Below, piece by piece: positions 1 through 12,199 of a DNA stretch of 64,000 nucleotides. The DNA comes from Adenanthera pavonina (taxonomy: Eukaryota; Streptophyta; Magnoliopsida; Fabales; Fabaceae), in contig JAIVEN010000012.1 in NCBI GenBank assembly GCA_026686845.1, forward strand, positions 7,132,501 through 7,196,500, in the 5' to 3' direction. Position numbers and translations under genes: made by a program. Below the pieces are notes generated by a model, which had not been told where the DNA came from, did no database searches, and worked only from the letters and a program-made list of their open reading frames with translations. The first letter of the stretch is position 1, and every line of letters starts with the position of its first letter.

Positions 1-933
1 TTAATGCAGGGAGAATTCAAAATGTCCATGATGGGTGAACTCAATTTCTTCCTTGGATTGCAAATCTGACAGCGTGATGATGGTATCTTCCTCAACCAAT
101 CCAAGTATCTGAAGGAATTGCTAAAGAAGTTTGGAATGGAAAATGCCAAACCAATGCGGACACCTATGGCTACTGCAACCAAGCTGGATATAGATGAAAA
201 AGGGAAAATGTTTGACATAACTCAGTACAGAAGAATGATTGGATCCCTACTGTACCTAACTGCCAGCAGACCTGACATTATGTTTAGTGTCTGTATGTGT
301 GCAAGATTTCAATCATGTCTCAAGGAGACCCATGCAACTGCTGTGAAACGTATCTTCAGATATCTAATTGGAACTTCACATATGGGTCTTTGGTATCCTA
401 AGGGCAATGGAGAAGATCTCAAAGGGTACACTGATGCTGACTTTGCAGGATCCAAAACTGATAGAAAAAGCACAAGTGGAACATGTCAGTTTCTTGGAGG
501 ATCCTTGGTTTCATGGTTTAGCAAGAAGCAAAACAATGTGGCCTTATCCACTGCAGAGGCTGAGTATGTTGCAGCTGGAAGCTGTTATACCCAAATCATC
601 TAGATGAAACAGCAGCTTGAAGATCTTGAGGTTGAGATGAAGGAAATACCAATCATGTGTGACAATCAAAGTGCCATTAATATCACAAAGAATCCTGTCA
701 TGCATTCAAGGAAAAAACATATTGAAGTAAGGCACCACTTCATAAGGGATCATGTTCTGAAAGGAGAGATCAAACTAAAGTACCTCCCAACTAAAGATCA
801 AGTTGCAGATATCTTGACAAATCCTCTATCAGAAGACAGACATTGCAAAATAAGAAGAGAATTTGGCATGTTACAGGTGCTCATCATGAGATTCAATACT
901 GATAAATCTGAAAAATGGAGCTTACCAGAATGA
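1..933 (+). pseudogene. pol: pol 3' end of element A (end of RT and RNase H), broken
   Basis: Frame 1 carries the end of reverse transcriptase (MSMMGELNFFLGLQI) and the copia RNase H. Visible RNase H motifs are YTDADFAGSKTDRKSTSG, ALSTAEAEYVAA, CDNQSAINI and KHIEVRHHFIRDH. It is broken by a TGA at 67-69 and by a TAG at 601-603, where other copies have Trp (TGG). After KIRREFGM the normal ending (VNPNEL and stop in B) and about 115-125 bp of the following spacer are missing. The frame therefore runs on about 20 codons into spacer sequence before stopping at 931-933. The upstream part of pol is outside the window. Confidence 0.9.
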
Positions 934-1785
934 AACAATCAAAAAGTGAAGAAAATGGCAAAAATTCTGAGTTTCTGGATCCATTATGTAACATTTTAAA
1001 GCTGACCTTCGTATATTGATTGCGTGTTAGACGAATTTCCTTAAAAAGTTAAGTTTCTGAGGAAGTCAGCATGGTCAACATTCGAATTTGGATGCCCAAT
1101 AGACAAACTTCAGCCTGTTATAAGTTGGAACAGTTCTCGGTGAAGCCTCGAAATTCGTCTGTTGGCCCTTCAAAATTTGAATTTTCAAGAACAAAAATTT
1201 CAAAGTTTTGTTTGTCCAACATGTGATTATACTGTTGTTTATCTCTTAATATACGAATGTTAGAAAATTTTTACAAAGTGTAGAAATTCGAATTTCTAAT
1301 TTGAAAATTCATCTGTTGAAACATGCTCCTCAATGTTGAATCTTTGTAAGATGAAGTTTTATACATAATTCGTCTGTTGTTTGGTGAGTTGTTTGTTGTT
1401 TGATATTTACTCTTCAAAATTCGAACTTTGTTAGAACAAAGTTCGTCTGTTCATTTTGTGTTGCTTGAACCAAGCCATTGTCAGACGAACTTTCTGAAGA
1501 AAATTCATCTGTCAGTAAGCTTTGCTAAATGGTTTAACTTTTTAACTGCTCAAAGTTCGAATTTTGACCCCTCAAAATTCGTCTGTCAGGCGGTTACATA
1601 CGTTAAAACTGACGGTTTTCATTTGAACAGACGCAACCCTACTTTCTTCCTCTCTGGGTCTGTTCAATTCCTGTCTTCAGTGCTCTTAAATTCTGACCAA
1701 AAAACTTCATCTCCCACTGTTTAAAATGATTTTCACACCCTATAAACCTAATCTCTGCATCATTCTGAATCATTCATCCTCGAAA
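934..1785 (+). other. pol-ORF3 spacer of element A with TTCGAA/CAGACGAA array and TATA box
   Basis: There is no coding sequence here. The stretch carries repeated AATTCGAATTT-type palindromes and CAGACGAA / TTCGTCTG words (for example near 1080, 1150, 1290, 1440 and 1580), the same words that fill the LTRs. TATAAA at 1741-1746 lies 45 bp before the ORF3 start at 1786, as in element B. The small open frame at 1428-1724 is made of these motifs and has no family likeness. Confidence 0.7.
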
Positions 1786-3961
1786 ATGGCAAGAGTAAAG
1801 AATCCTGAAGCTGGCAAAGGATAGGCTCATCCAAAATGTTCAGTTAAATCATAATATGCTACCAAGGAAGGAGAAAAACTAAAAAGAAAGGACGAATCCA
1901 GCAAGGCAACTCCTTCCAAATGCTAGAAAACTACACCAAAGGGAGAATCAAGGAAAACTGGACCCTCTTCCTCTAAGAAAGCAGAACCTTCGGTCCCTGT
2001 TCCAGCAGCTGCTGAGAATGTTGCTTCCACTTCATCCTCAAGTACTGAATCTGGAGAATATGAGCTTACTACATTGCCATTATGGAGCACTCCATAGATT
2101 CAAGAAGAATATTCGACCAAGTTTGCAAATAAAAAGGTAATCAAGCCATATTGTGTGAACTTGGAGGATTTCTTGGTCTCTAATAGTTTTGATGCTAGTA
2201 TATGGATGCTAAGATATAAAAATCTGTTAGAGATATTGGAGAGGAATGATGATGAAGTGATAAAAACTTGGTATGCCTCCTTAAAATACAATAGCAAGAA
2301 GAAGAAGTGGGAGGTCAACTTGAGATCAAGAACCATCTGGCTCTCAGATGAGACTGTTAATGAAGTGTTGGAGATACCAGGGCAAGATGGCCTCAAGATT
2401 AACATCACTGCCTCTGGATACATGGATGAGGCAGATACTGCTGATGAAGAAGGTGGCCCCTTTCTAAACTACAAGGAGAGCACAATTCTGAGGACATTGT
2501 TCAGAAGAAAGGAAAACTGGCCAACCATAAACTTGTTGAAGCCCACAGACCTCAGTGCCCAAGTGAGGATCCTACACTACATAGGGTCTAGGTTACATTC
2601 AACAAAGGAGGCAGTTTCAATCTGATAACAAGGGTAGAGGCACATGTCATGGCAGCAATCATGCGTGGAAAGCTGATCAACATGGGTCATATCATACTTC
2701 AACGCATGATCAAGGTAAGAGATCAGAGGAAGGACTCCACACTCTCCTATGCAGCTATCATTTCCAGAATTCTGCAGTATGCTAGAATTCAGCATCTTGA
2801 GAAGAGGAAAGGGAAACCCACTGAGATCTTCAGGAAGGAAGAACTTCAGAGAATGGGGATTGAAAGGAGTGAAGGAAGATGGATTGGGAAGGGAGCAGGA
2901 AAATCAGAAGATCTTTTCTTTGTTGAAGGTGCCTCCTAACAGCAAGAGGGTACTTCTGAGGCTCCTGCCAGACCTATTCCTCAGCCCTCTCTACCTATCC
3001 CATCTCCATCCAAGCCTACTCACATTCCATCCACTCCTTCCTCTCGTGCCAAGCCAACCAAGATCACTGAGCTGTATGACAGTCTGTCTACACTCATTCT
3101 TAGTATCAGGGATAAGCAAAATGCCAAATTTGCTTATCTACAAGATCAGATTCATCAGTTGGCAAAGAACATGAAAGTGGTTGCTAATGCCTATGCGGAA
3201 ATTTGAAGTGTAATTCATGCCACATTAGCTCCACCTCAGCCAGGGTTCTCTGTGCATGTTCAGTCTCCAACCCCTGAGCCTCCAAGTCCAATCGAGATAG
3301 CTTCCTCTGAGCATGATGATGTAAATGGTGCTGATCCTACTGGTGCAATGAGGACACCAAGTCCTGGTCCACCCTTGGACTATGGTTTGGAAGAAGAAGG
3401 ATCTCAGGAAACAGGCCCTCATGAGCCCATTCAAGAAGATGCTCAGGATTTAATTCTTTCCACTCAAGAGTCTGAGCTAGTTGAAAGACTAGTGGCAGCC
3501 ATTTCCACTTCTTCAATGCAGGAAGGTGCCAACAATGAAGAGAGAAGCATTGTGCCTGCTATTGATTTTGAAGCTATTGCTCGCAATGCTCTCTTGCAAG
3601 GTCAGAGAAGAAGGTTTGAGGAGATGTTTCGTTCTGATGAACCAGCTCCTTCTTCTTTCGCTGCTTATGGACTTTTAGAGGAACATAGAGCTCAATTGGC
3701 TCTTTCCAGGCAGGAAATGCAAGAGCTGCTGGGGATCCAAGTACTGAGCCTTCTGAACCTCCTGCACCAGTTGAACCAGAAATCCCTTTTGATCCTGTGC
3801 CCCTGCAAGCTATTCCAGTCTCTCAGATCCCTCCTCCAGTTGATTTTGTTGGGCTTTCTGATGATGCCAAAAAGGAGGAGAAGAATAAGCAAACTGGAAA
3901 GCCTGCTACTGAGCCATCTGGGAAAACTTACAGCAAGAAGACCAAGCCAAAGAAGAAGTGA
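1786..3961 (+). pseudogene. ORF3 of element A, broken
   Basis: The ATG at 1786 begins MARVKNPEAGKG, matching ORF3 of B and K. The frame is destroyed by TAG at 1822-1824, several CAA/CAG to TAA/TAG changes before 2100, and a small deletion near 2585-2600 that shifts frame. Homology is still plain across the conserved core (about 2155-2935), the Pro/Ser-rich middle and the Lys-rich tail, ending at TGA 3959-3961. The function is not known. See the ORF3 entry of element B at 31013 for what the intact form shows. Confidence 0.85.
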
Positions 3962-4189
3962 TTAGTTTTTAAGCTTGAGTCTTCGTGTAATGCTGTAATG
4001 TGTTTCTGTTGTCTGTTTTGTTGTTGTTTGTATTTGATTTGTATATTTAAATGAACTTTGCTTAAATTCTGCCTCTATAAAGCAACATTTTATTAAATGA
4101 ACAAATTTCTTAGTTGCAACAATTTGCTCTTTGAATCTCTTCACATGGTTTACTATCTATGATATCTTTTGATATATAATGCATATGTT

Positions 4190-4267
4190 GAGGGGGAGCT
4201 TGTTAAAGCAAACCCAAGTACTAATCCAGTTTGTAAGTTGTTTTGTCATCATCAAAAAGGGGGAGAA
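4190..4267 (+). other. double polypurine tract of element A
   Basis: GAGGGGGAG (4190-4198) and AAAAAGGGGGAGAA (4254-4267) are separated by 55 bp. The second ends exactly at the LTR start. Polypurine tracts prime plus-strand DNA synthesis, and multiple tracts are a known Sirevirus feature. The block differs from the same block in element B at a single base by eye, although the flanking untranslated and LTR sequences differ much more. Confidence 0.85.
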
Positions 4268-5931
4268 TGTTGAATCAAGAAGTTTTGATGATTCCAAATC
4301 AACTCCCAAAAGTTTGGAATAAAAGATATCAAAGGTGCACAAAGAGTTCAAGTGAAGAAATCCTGGAGAAATCTGTGCAAAGTTTGTTGAAGGATGTTTA
4401 GTTTTGTTTTATTTTGAGTACAAGGCTTTGATTTGGTGGAAAGAAGTTTTAAAACCTTGATTTTATGTTAAATCATCAAATATTTGAAAAATACCTACCA
4501 ACAGACGAAGTTTGAAAGGTTTATATTGAACTGTCATGTTGGAAATTCGAACTTTGGCTTTGGAAATTTGAATTTCGAGTTAAAACTGAATAAGTCTGAA
4601 GAGATGCTTCTCTGACAGACGAATTTTGGTTTTCCAAAATTTGAACTTTCATAAGTATCTGAAAGAAGCTTTTGGTAACACATGAATTTTGAGTTTTAAA
4701 AATTCAAATTTCAGACAAAATGCAACTTATGAAAAATAAAGAAATCCGTCTGAAATAATGTCAAAGTTCATCTAAAATCAAGATTATATTGAGTTTCAAA
4801 ATTGCTCACTGACAGACGAACTTTGAACATGAAAATTCGAATTTCAGAAGCTAAGGTTTTGAGTCTGTTACAATGATATGTTGACATACGAATGACAGTG
4901 TTTACAAATTCGAATGTTGAAGTAATTCTGAAAAGAGGTCTCTCTGATAGACGAACTTCACACTTTGAAAATTCGAATTTGGAAGTAAATGAACTACTGT
5001 ACTTTTTAAGCCTGCTACAAACAGACGAATTTTGGGGTTCCAAAATTCGAATTTCGAAAGCACTGTAGCAAATTGAAAACACTGTTCATACTTAATAGAA
5101 AAACTTTCTACTTGAAAATTCGTATGTCACAATATGGAAACATTTTCTAAGTTTCAAAATTCAAATTTTACTTCATGAACAGATGAACTTCGGTATTTCA
5201 ACGTTGAAGTTGTTAACCTTCAGTATCTGCGAAATTCATCTATTGACCAATCGAAATTCGAATTTCAGTATGTTAGAAGCATTAAATGCAATTGGTTAAC
5301 GGATAGTTTTTTAGAGTAACCGTTGGATAACTTCTTCAACGGATAGATTTTGTCTCTAACGGACATTTGAGACCTAAATCTATAAATATAATATCATTTG
5401 AAGTTGTGGGTAACGATTCTAACTATGTATATACTGAAACTCTACCAAATTATTTACTAAAAGCCTCATACTCTCACACTTCAATATTTGCACTTCAACT
5501 TTCATATTTACTCTGATTAAGAGAGTTTAATCTTTGTAAACAATCTAATCTTCATCTGGAAGATAGATTTTCTTGTGAGGGGATATCACAAGAGATTAGG
5601 AAGCACTTTGTGAAAGTGCAGAAAGGGATTGAGAGAAGCTCTAGAAAACAGAGCACAAAAGTTGTACTGTGGCATTTGCAAGAAACCCACTGAATTCTTG
5701 CAGAATAGTGAAAAATCTCAAGTGGTGACTTGGGGATTGGACTTACGTCAAGTGGAGAGACCAAATCAGGATAAATTTCTGTGTCTTCTTCTCTTTTCTG
5801 CTACTTTCACTGTAATTTATTTATACTCTGTTTTACCTTCATACATTGCATTCTTCACCTCTTTGATGTTTTGAAGAAAATTTTTAATCTTCCCAATTTA
5901 CCCCCCTCTTGTGAAGCCAGCCTAACTAACA
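4268..5931 (+). repeat. 3' LTR of element A (1664 bp, single-unit type)
   Basis: It begins TGTTGAATCAAGAAG directly after the polypurine tract and ends CCTAACTAACA. The U3 part carries the TTCGAA / CAGACGAA array. AACGG words precede a TATAAATA box at 5381-5388. Compared with the 1861-bp LTR of B it has one copy, not two, of a ~198-bp unit (about 4613-4811), which accounts for almost all of the length difference. Confidence 0.92.
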
Positions 5932-7237
5932 CCTATAAGTTCAAATAAGGTTCTATTTATTGATTTGTGGCTTAACTAGTTATTAGATACAAGATCTATC
6001 TGTTAGACACAAGTTGTAGCTATGACTTTGCAAAAGAGCCATTCAATAGCCATATTAAATATGTTTGACACATCAACATTCAAATTTTGAGGCTCAATAA
6101 ACAAATTTTGTAGAGTCAACACAATTATGTGTTTAACATTGAACCTTGAAATTTGAATTTCAACAGGCGAGATACGAATTTCAAGCTATAATAAGAGTTC
6201 CAAACTTAACTCAAGGCTTGACCACTCAAACTTTCATGTTGGAAGTATGTCTGTTGGGTTTGAGTAATTGCTTCAAGTTTTCACAATACACTTCGAAATT
6301 CGAATTTTAGAAACCGAAATTTAAATTTCAGAGACCGAAATTTGAATTTCATGCACTGAAATTCATCTATCAAAGGCATATTCAACATAATACAAAAGTT
6401 CTAATTTCAAAATTCACACATTGAAGCTCAATGTTTATTTGTCAGAGGTAGTGACATTGAACTCACTCTAAACTTCACCAATATTTGAATTTTGACTAAG
6501 CTTCATTCAAATTTTACACACTCTTACTAATAGTGCTTAGTTCAAAATTCAAATTTCAAAACTAAAATTCATCTATCAGAGATGAAAACTCTGTAACTTT
6601 GAATTTTACCAGGTAAAGTTTGAAGTTTGTACAAAATAAACATGAGTCATAAGCAAAATTCGTTTGTTAGCCTAGGATGTTCAAATCTAACAAGCTTAAA
6701 CTCTTACTAACATTCAAATTTATTTAATCTAACTCATTTAAGACATATGGTAATAAGATTAAGTAAATTTCAATGGTTAAACCATCTCAAGACCTAACTG
6801 AATATACCTAATATCTAGGTCTTCAAAGATTAAGCTCTACTTTCACTTGGTCATTCGGTTCTTGGTATGCTCCCTTTTGATCTTTAATACTTGGAGCATT
6901 CTCTCTTCTTCTTCTTTGAGTGAGACATGATGTTAATTTCCTTTTCTTTATTCTAATACTCACTCTTTCGAGTTGGACAATCTTATATTTAATGTATTAC
7001 ACTTACAAACCAAGTAGTTAGTCCAATTTATATATCCAACTTGAATTATAAAATATAAGAGCATAGTGGATATATTAGTACATAGCATGATATATGCATT
7101 ATTAATATAATTAAATACATGCTAATGCACATTTTACTTCTTTTAGGAACAATGGTATGTTAGACAAATATACTACATTTGTTCCTTATTACTTTATAAT
7201 TGTTATCATCAAAACTTATCTTATATTAAATCCAACA
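5932..7237 (-). repeat. Old minus-strand LTR remnant E, interrupted by element A
   Basis: The left part (5932-6700) reads on the minus strand as family LTR sequence: the TATA region (TATTTATT on + at 5954-5961) followed by degenerate TTCGAA / CAGACGAA words. The right part is more diverged. It ends with ATCATCAAAACTT...AATCCAACA near 7237, which resembles the reverse complement of the family LTR start. Its other end lies left of the window, so solo LTR and full element cannot be told apart. The right boundary is uncertain. Confidence 0.6.
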
Positions 7238-8125
7238 CTTGAGTGACTGGGAGATAACCTCATTCCATACTTTTTCTAGCTTGAATAGCTTCAAGTTCCA
7301 CCACAAATTGCCCATTAGAATTTGTTGTAAGCAACTGCATTGAGCTAAGGACACCTTTACCCTTGTGCCTTTTAAGCATAGACACATGGAAAACCAGGTG
7401 AATATAGGTGGTAGTAGGAAGCTCAAGTTTTTAAGCCACTTTACCAATGCATTACAAAACTTTGTAAGGGTCATAATATCTAGCAACAAGTTTATATAGT
7501 GCAGTGTTGTTCAGTACAGTTCTTTGAAAAGGTTGCAACTTCAAATAAACAAAGTCACCCTCCTAGAATTCCCTCTCAGTCCCATGAGCATTGGCAAATT
7601 GAGTAATCCTGTTTTGAGCCTTGATTAAATTCTAGTTGAGCAATTGAATAGTAACCTCTCTGCCTAAGCAACTTCTATCAACAATATCATTACTTGAATC
7701 TCTAGCAAGATAAGGAAGGTGAATATAAGGTTTAACTCCGTAGATGACCTCAAAAGAAATCATACCAATGGTTGAGTTGTATGGGTATTTTACAAGTATT
7801 CTGCAAGAGCCAGCCACTTAACTCACTATTTAGGTTGATATGAGGTCATGCTTCTGAGGTAACACTCAAGTGATCAGTTGAGCACCTCAATTTGGCTATC
7901 AGTCTAGGGGTGGATGGTTGAAGAATAAAGAAATTTGACTTTCTACATCTTCATTAGTTCTCACTAGAAACAACCACAAAAAATAGGGTCCATATCTGTG
8001 ATAATTGGCTGAGGAAAATTGTGTAGCTTTATGACATGATCCATGAAAACTGAAGCAACATCTACTGCAGTACAAGGATGTTTCAAGGCCATAAAATGAG
8101 CAGCCTTGCTAATGATAGAGTAAGG
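7238..8125 (-). pseudogene. Ty3/gypsy integrase remnant (core and C-terminal part)
   Basis: Minus-strand frames give gypsy integrase pieces in order from high to low coordinate: KAAHFMALKHPCTAVDVAS, then FPQPIITDMDPIF (catalytic Asp region), then a piece with SFEVIYGVKP. A further piece near 7260-7490 is frame-shifted; it matches the chromatin-facing tail that follows gypsy integrase (PTTTYIH and FHVS-type motifs). It has many stops and is not functional. Upstream parts of the same protein are at 9015-9653, beyond an insertion. Confidence 0.75.
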
Positions 8126-9014
8126 GCTAAGCATGACTTGCAAGAATTTGAAAAGGAGCATAGAGAGCTTGGAAGACTTGATCAAGGTGTTGAATGTAAA
8201 GCTCAAGCTTAAATGAGATTATCAACTCTAAAATACAAGTTTCAGATACAAGCGCAAGATGAGCCCATTGGAGGAGGACATTAAAAGATCATGTGCTTCA
8301 TTAAAATAGCATATAACTTAAGCATTATTTGGCTTAATTAGTATTAATTTCATTTTTTATTAATTATGTGCTGAACTTTGTTAATTAATAAAGCCTAATT
8401 AGTTAATTAGTAATCTTTTGAGAGCCCACCTTGTAAATAAGTATGTCATGTGCCAAATATGTGATTTCATTAATGTGGTAGCATGTTTATAAGGATTTGA
8501 TCTTATTTTTATTATTTTCTTATGAATTTTCATTATTTTATTTTAGGGATTTATTTTACTAGTTTTCTAGGTCTAGTAGGAGTGTTATTTGGGCGTAAAG
8601 TCTCTTAATCCTATTAGAATTACTTGAACCCAAATTAATTAGATTTTTCTAGGTTTATTAGGTTAGATTTTACCTTGCCTATTTAAGGCTAACTTTTATG
8701 TGCGTTTTTTAGATTTGAATGATTAAAATTTCAAACTTTTATGAATTTCTTTTGCGTTCTTTGAGTGCTATGATGAAACTATAACTTATCATGGAATTGA
8801 TCAATCCTTGTGGCGTCACCAGAACTAGGGTTCAAGAAACCGATTCTCTTGGGTTCTAATTCACTTATACCAACATATTTTTTCTGTTTTCTTGTCTATT
8901 CCCTTTTTCTTGCTATTTTTTCTATTTTTTTAGTTTTCATGTCCCTTGTAATTGCAATGATCTGAGTGTCATTCGCTTCAAGTGGGTTCTTTGGATTGAT
9001 TCCACAAGGGTTCA
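8126..9014. repeat. Unclassified LTR-like insertion splitting the gypsy integrase remnant
   Basis: The gypsy integrase reading breaks after VVVNGLSDK (about 9018) and resumes at KAAHF (about 8120). The roughly 0.9 kb between is AT-rich DNA unrelated to the Sirevirus family. The first 100 bp on the plus strand read like the end of a coding tract, followed by LTR-like sequence with T-rich runs. I could not define exact ends or a target duplication, so boundaries are approximate. Confidence 0.45.
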
Positions 9015-9653
9015 CTTATCACTAAGTCCATTAACCACAACTAACATAATAGTTTTGCCTAAGGAGCTAGGTGACCTAGTGCTAAAATCCATACTTAAAT
9101 CTGTCCAAATACTGTCAAGAATTAGAAGTGGCTATAACATAATTGGAGCAGCAACATTCTCAAGTTTGTGGTGTTGGCAAATGCAATATTCATGCATGTA
9201 GTTTCACATTTCCTTCTCTAATGCTTTCGAATAAAAACATATGAGATAAGCTTATAAGTTGTCCTCTCCCCCCCTCCCCGGCCCGAAGGAATAGCCCCTA
9301 GTAGAATATGCATGAAAATGAGCTAGCAACTTCTTCCTCAACACAGTATCATTGCCCACCACCAACTGTCCCTTCCGCTTGAGCAATTGTTGCTCCCAAG
9401 TATGCTTCAAATGAGAGTTGGGGTCTTGAAAAAATCATCAATTATCTTTTTTAGAATTGTATCTTGGTGCCAAGAGTCTTTAACTATGTTATGCAAACTA
9501 GGAACAATCAAGCTAATAGCATAACAGTGACCATGACCACTGGAATTATCATGCCCTCACCTTGAAGAGCATCAGCCACTATGTTTTCCTTCCCCTTCTT
9601 ATACTCAATTTAATATTCAAACCCCTATAACTTATGCAACCACTTGTTCTGAT
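9015..9653 (-). pseudogene. Ty3/gypsy pol remnant (end of RNase H and integrase N-terminus)
   Basis: Minus-strand reading gives the end of a gypsy RNase H near 9580-9650 (NKWLHKL, YKKGKENIVADAL). Further down, near 9020-9160, is the integrase N-terminal region (DSIWTDLSMDF, TIMLVVVNGL). The tract between holds stops and frameshifts. The reverse transcriptase expected upstream is replaced at 9654 by LTR-like DNA beginning TGTAACGACC, so a further insertion or rearrangement truncates the gene. Confidence 0.7.
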
Positions 9654-12199
9654 TGTAACGACCCTAGTTACATTATTTCGGACGTGATACCAAGCTAATG
9701 GAAGGATATCACTAGAATTGCACAGCACTGAAGCAGGCCAAGATTAGAGGAAGGATTAGAATGAACAAGTGGAGAATAGGTAGCAGAAGATCTTCATGAT
9801 ATGGTGGGCTCCTGTGGTGCCATGAGGGAGTTGCTAGGTAGGACTTAGCCTGTCATAGAATGGGCTCTTCCCAAATTATACAAAAGGTGTTAGGACTCAC
9901 TGGAATAGTATGTTTTGGGAGGAAAACTATTATGCTCTACTAGGGTTTCACTTATTGAAGCTAGGGACATAATTTAAGGCTTTAGGGAAGTTAAATCTCA
10001 AAGGTAAGTTGATTTCTATCATCTCTAGTAACACCTAACTTTTAGCTTCATTTATCATGCATTAGACTCCATTTAAGTCTATTTATACTTGATTAGAAGC
10101 TTGAATCACTTAATTTTGTTCGGTTAGTATTCATATGTTATATTCTCTTTTACCAACCAAATTTTGAAAATTCATAACTAAATCTCCAAAAATCGTATGA
10201 AGGTCATTCAAGTTTGAAAAATTCTCTATATGAGAAAAATATGAATTAGGTAATTTATTAGGCCAATTCATACAGTTTAATCCTTAACATTTGATCATTT
10301 TATATCTTCCCATGTTCTTAGCCTTAATTTTAAAAATTCATATCTCTTTCTATCCTGAGTCAATTTGTATTCTTTATGTCATTTGGAATCCATTTATGTC
10401 TACATTTTAGAAATATTATTTTATACATTCATTCTACTAGAACAGGGCATGGCACTAATTTGAACCATTAAGGGTTAGATTTTAACTTTAACTAGAACAA
10501 TTTTAAGAGAATTTGCATATCTCTTTCTCTATAGCTCCAAATACCTTCAAACAATAACATTCATTTCCTAAGACATACAGTTTTCCATCCATCTAACCAA
10601 TGAATTTTTAGAGCTCCATACGATTTTATATTACCTCTTGAAATTTCTAGTACCTATGTTCAAGGCTTCCGGTTTTCCAACCTTGCTCTGTTCTAAACTC
10701 TAACTTTGAAAATTCACATTAATTCATACACATATCAAATTGAAGTAGTCTTTAGACTGTTTTAAAGCTCTATTTATCTAGTTTAAGAGCATATATAACA
10801 TTTAAACATAATTTCTTATTTCATTTAAATAGTAATAAAATTACTATGCATGGGTCAAAATGGGCATTTCTATTCCTTAACTTTGCAAAATCATATCCTA
10901 ACATATATATATATGGTCATTTCTTGTTCCAAATCTATACATAATATAATGAGAAGACTTAAAGGTACATGTTAACCAACAATGGCAGCCTCATACATTC
11001 ATATACATTTTTATACAAAATTACATCATAAATTGCCATAACATTCTTAAATGTATCATGCTTCATCATCAACTACCTTCCTTCTTTCTCTTGCCTTTCT
11101 TGTACTCCTTACATGATTAGCCTACACATGGTTGTATTTCAAAGGAACAAGATTCTTAGAATCTCAATCGTAATCACCCAATCATGCTATCATATGATCA
11201 TGTAAATTATAGAATATCTTGAAATCATTAAACAAACACTTAGAACATTTAATGCCATAACATTACATAAAATTTTCTACAGAGTTTCATTTTGAAAAAT
11301 GGACATCTAGAGGTCATGAAGCTCATTAAACAACTCAGTCAATCAACACAAATCAGCATATGTCAGATTAAATATTTCATGAAATTCAAGTTTAATAATA
11401 AAGAGCATAAGTAGGCATATTACTACCTGTGGCCTTCCTTTGATTTCCAAACTTTGTGCACTCTTTCCTTGGTCTTTAACAACTTTCTTAAACTTAATCA
11501 CAACATTAACCAAGGTCATAAGCTATTGATTTAAGAAGCTCAACTACAAAGTGCTTACTAAAATCCTAATTTTTCATCTTACTATCCATTTAGTCTTTCA
11601 TTGAACCAACACTTGTTCTTAAGGTTTTAGACTATAAGGAATCCATTTTTGGGGTCAAAATTATGAAATTTCTTCTCTAAATACTCCCCCTACATGGAGG
11701 AAGAGAAGAAATTGATTTCTTTCAAAACACAACAAACCCCTTCCAAAATCATGCTTTAGGTGGTTAGTCTAAGCTTTTCCCAAAGTTTATTTGGCAAAAA
11801 CTCATCTCTTCCTTAGTCTAGGTTAAGGCTGAAATCTTTGTAGTGAGAGAGGAAGAGAAATGCTCCAAGCGACAAGTCTAAAACACTAAGAGACACAAGC
11901 TAGTAAGCATGAAATCTTACCTTGATCCTTGCTTCTTCAAGCTTCCTCCTTGGTTTTCCTTTTTCTCTCTTTTTCTCTTGGTTTGTGAAGTTCTTTCTCT
12001 CTCCTATTGCTGCAGAAAATGCTTGAAGAATGAGAAGAAAGAATAGGTAAATGGCTACGTAATTACCTTACTAATTGCTTTGTTAATCGAGATGACTTTT
12101 TAACCAAAAGGTAATCCCTTCTCAATGAATTTCTACAAAAATTATGTAAATAAAATGTCATACCTTACTTTCTTACATTATCTTCCATGTATAATAGCA
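9654..12199 (-). repeat. Gypsy-type non-coding repeat, copy 1 (approximate)
   Basis: There are no coding frames of note. It starts TGTAACGACCCTAG. From about 10080 it shares, in order, recognisable words with 12200-13900 and 52965-54406: GAAGCTTGAATCAC, a TATTCATTTGG-like stretch, CTTGCCTTTCTTG, AATGGACATCTAGAGG, and CT-rich tracts that read as GA-rich leader on the minus strand. I take it as LTR or untranslated DNA of a minus-strand gypsy element. Internal boundaries are not resolved. Confidence 0.45.

Larger units (their letters stand above)
1..5931 (+). mobile_element. Sirevirus-type Ty1/copia element A, 3' half
   Basis: The order is the end of pol (1-933), a spacer rich in TTCGAA and CAGACGAA motifs, a broken ORF3 (1786-3961), two polypurine tracts (4190-4267) and a 3' LTR (4268-5931). 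This matches the complete element B part for part. The 5' half lies left of the window. The LTR runs straight into minus-strand LTR-like DNA at 5932, so A was inserted in an older LTR (E). The expected 5-bp duplication at the right end would be cctat, which cannot be confirmed because the left end is absent. Stops in pol and ORF3 show the copy is dead. Confidence 0.9.

Noticed and set aside
820..935. Exact intron loss in element A (a retrocopied spliced RNA)
   Set aside because: A keeps six bases (TTACAG) that a spliced product would lack; an ordinary deletion fits better.
1428..1724. 98-codon open frame between pol and ORF3 of A
   Set aside because: It consists of the non-coding motif array; the same region in B, C and K does not keep a matching frame.
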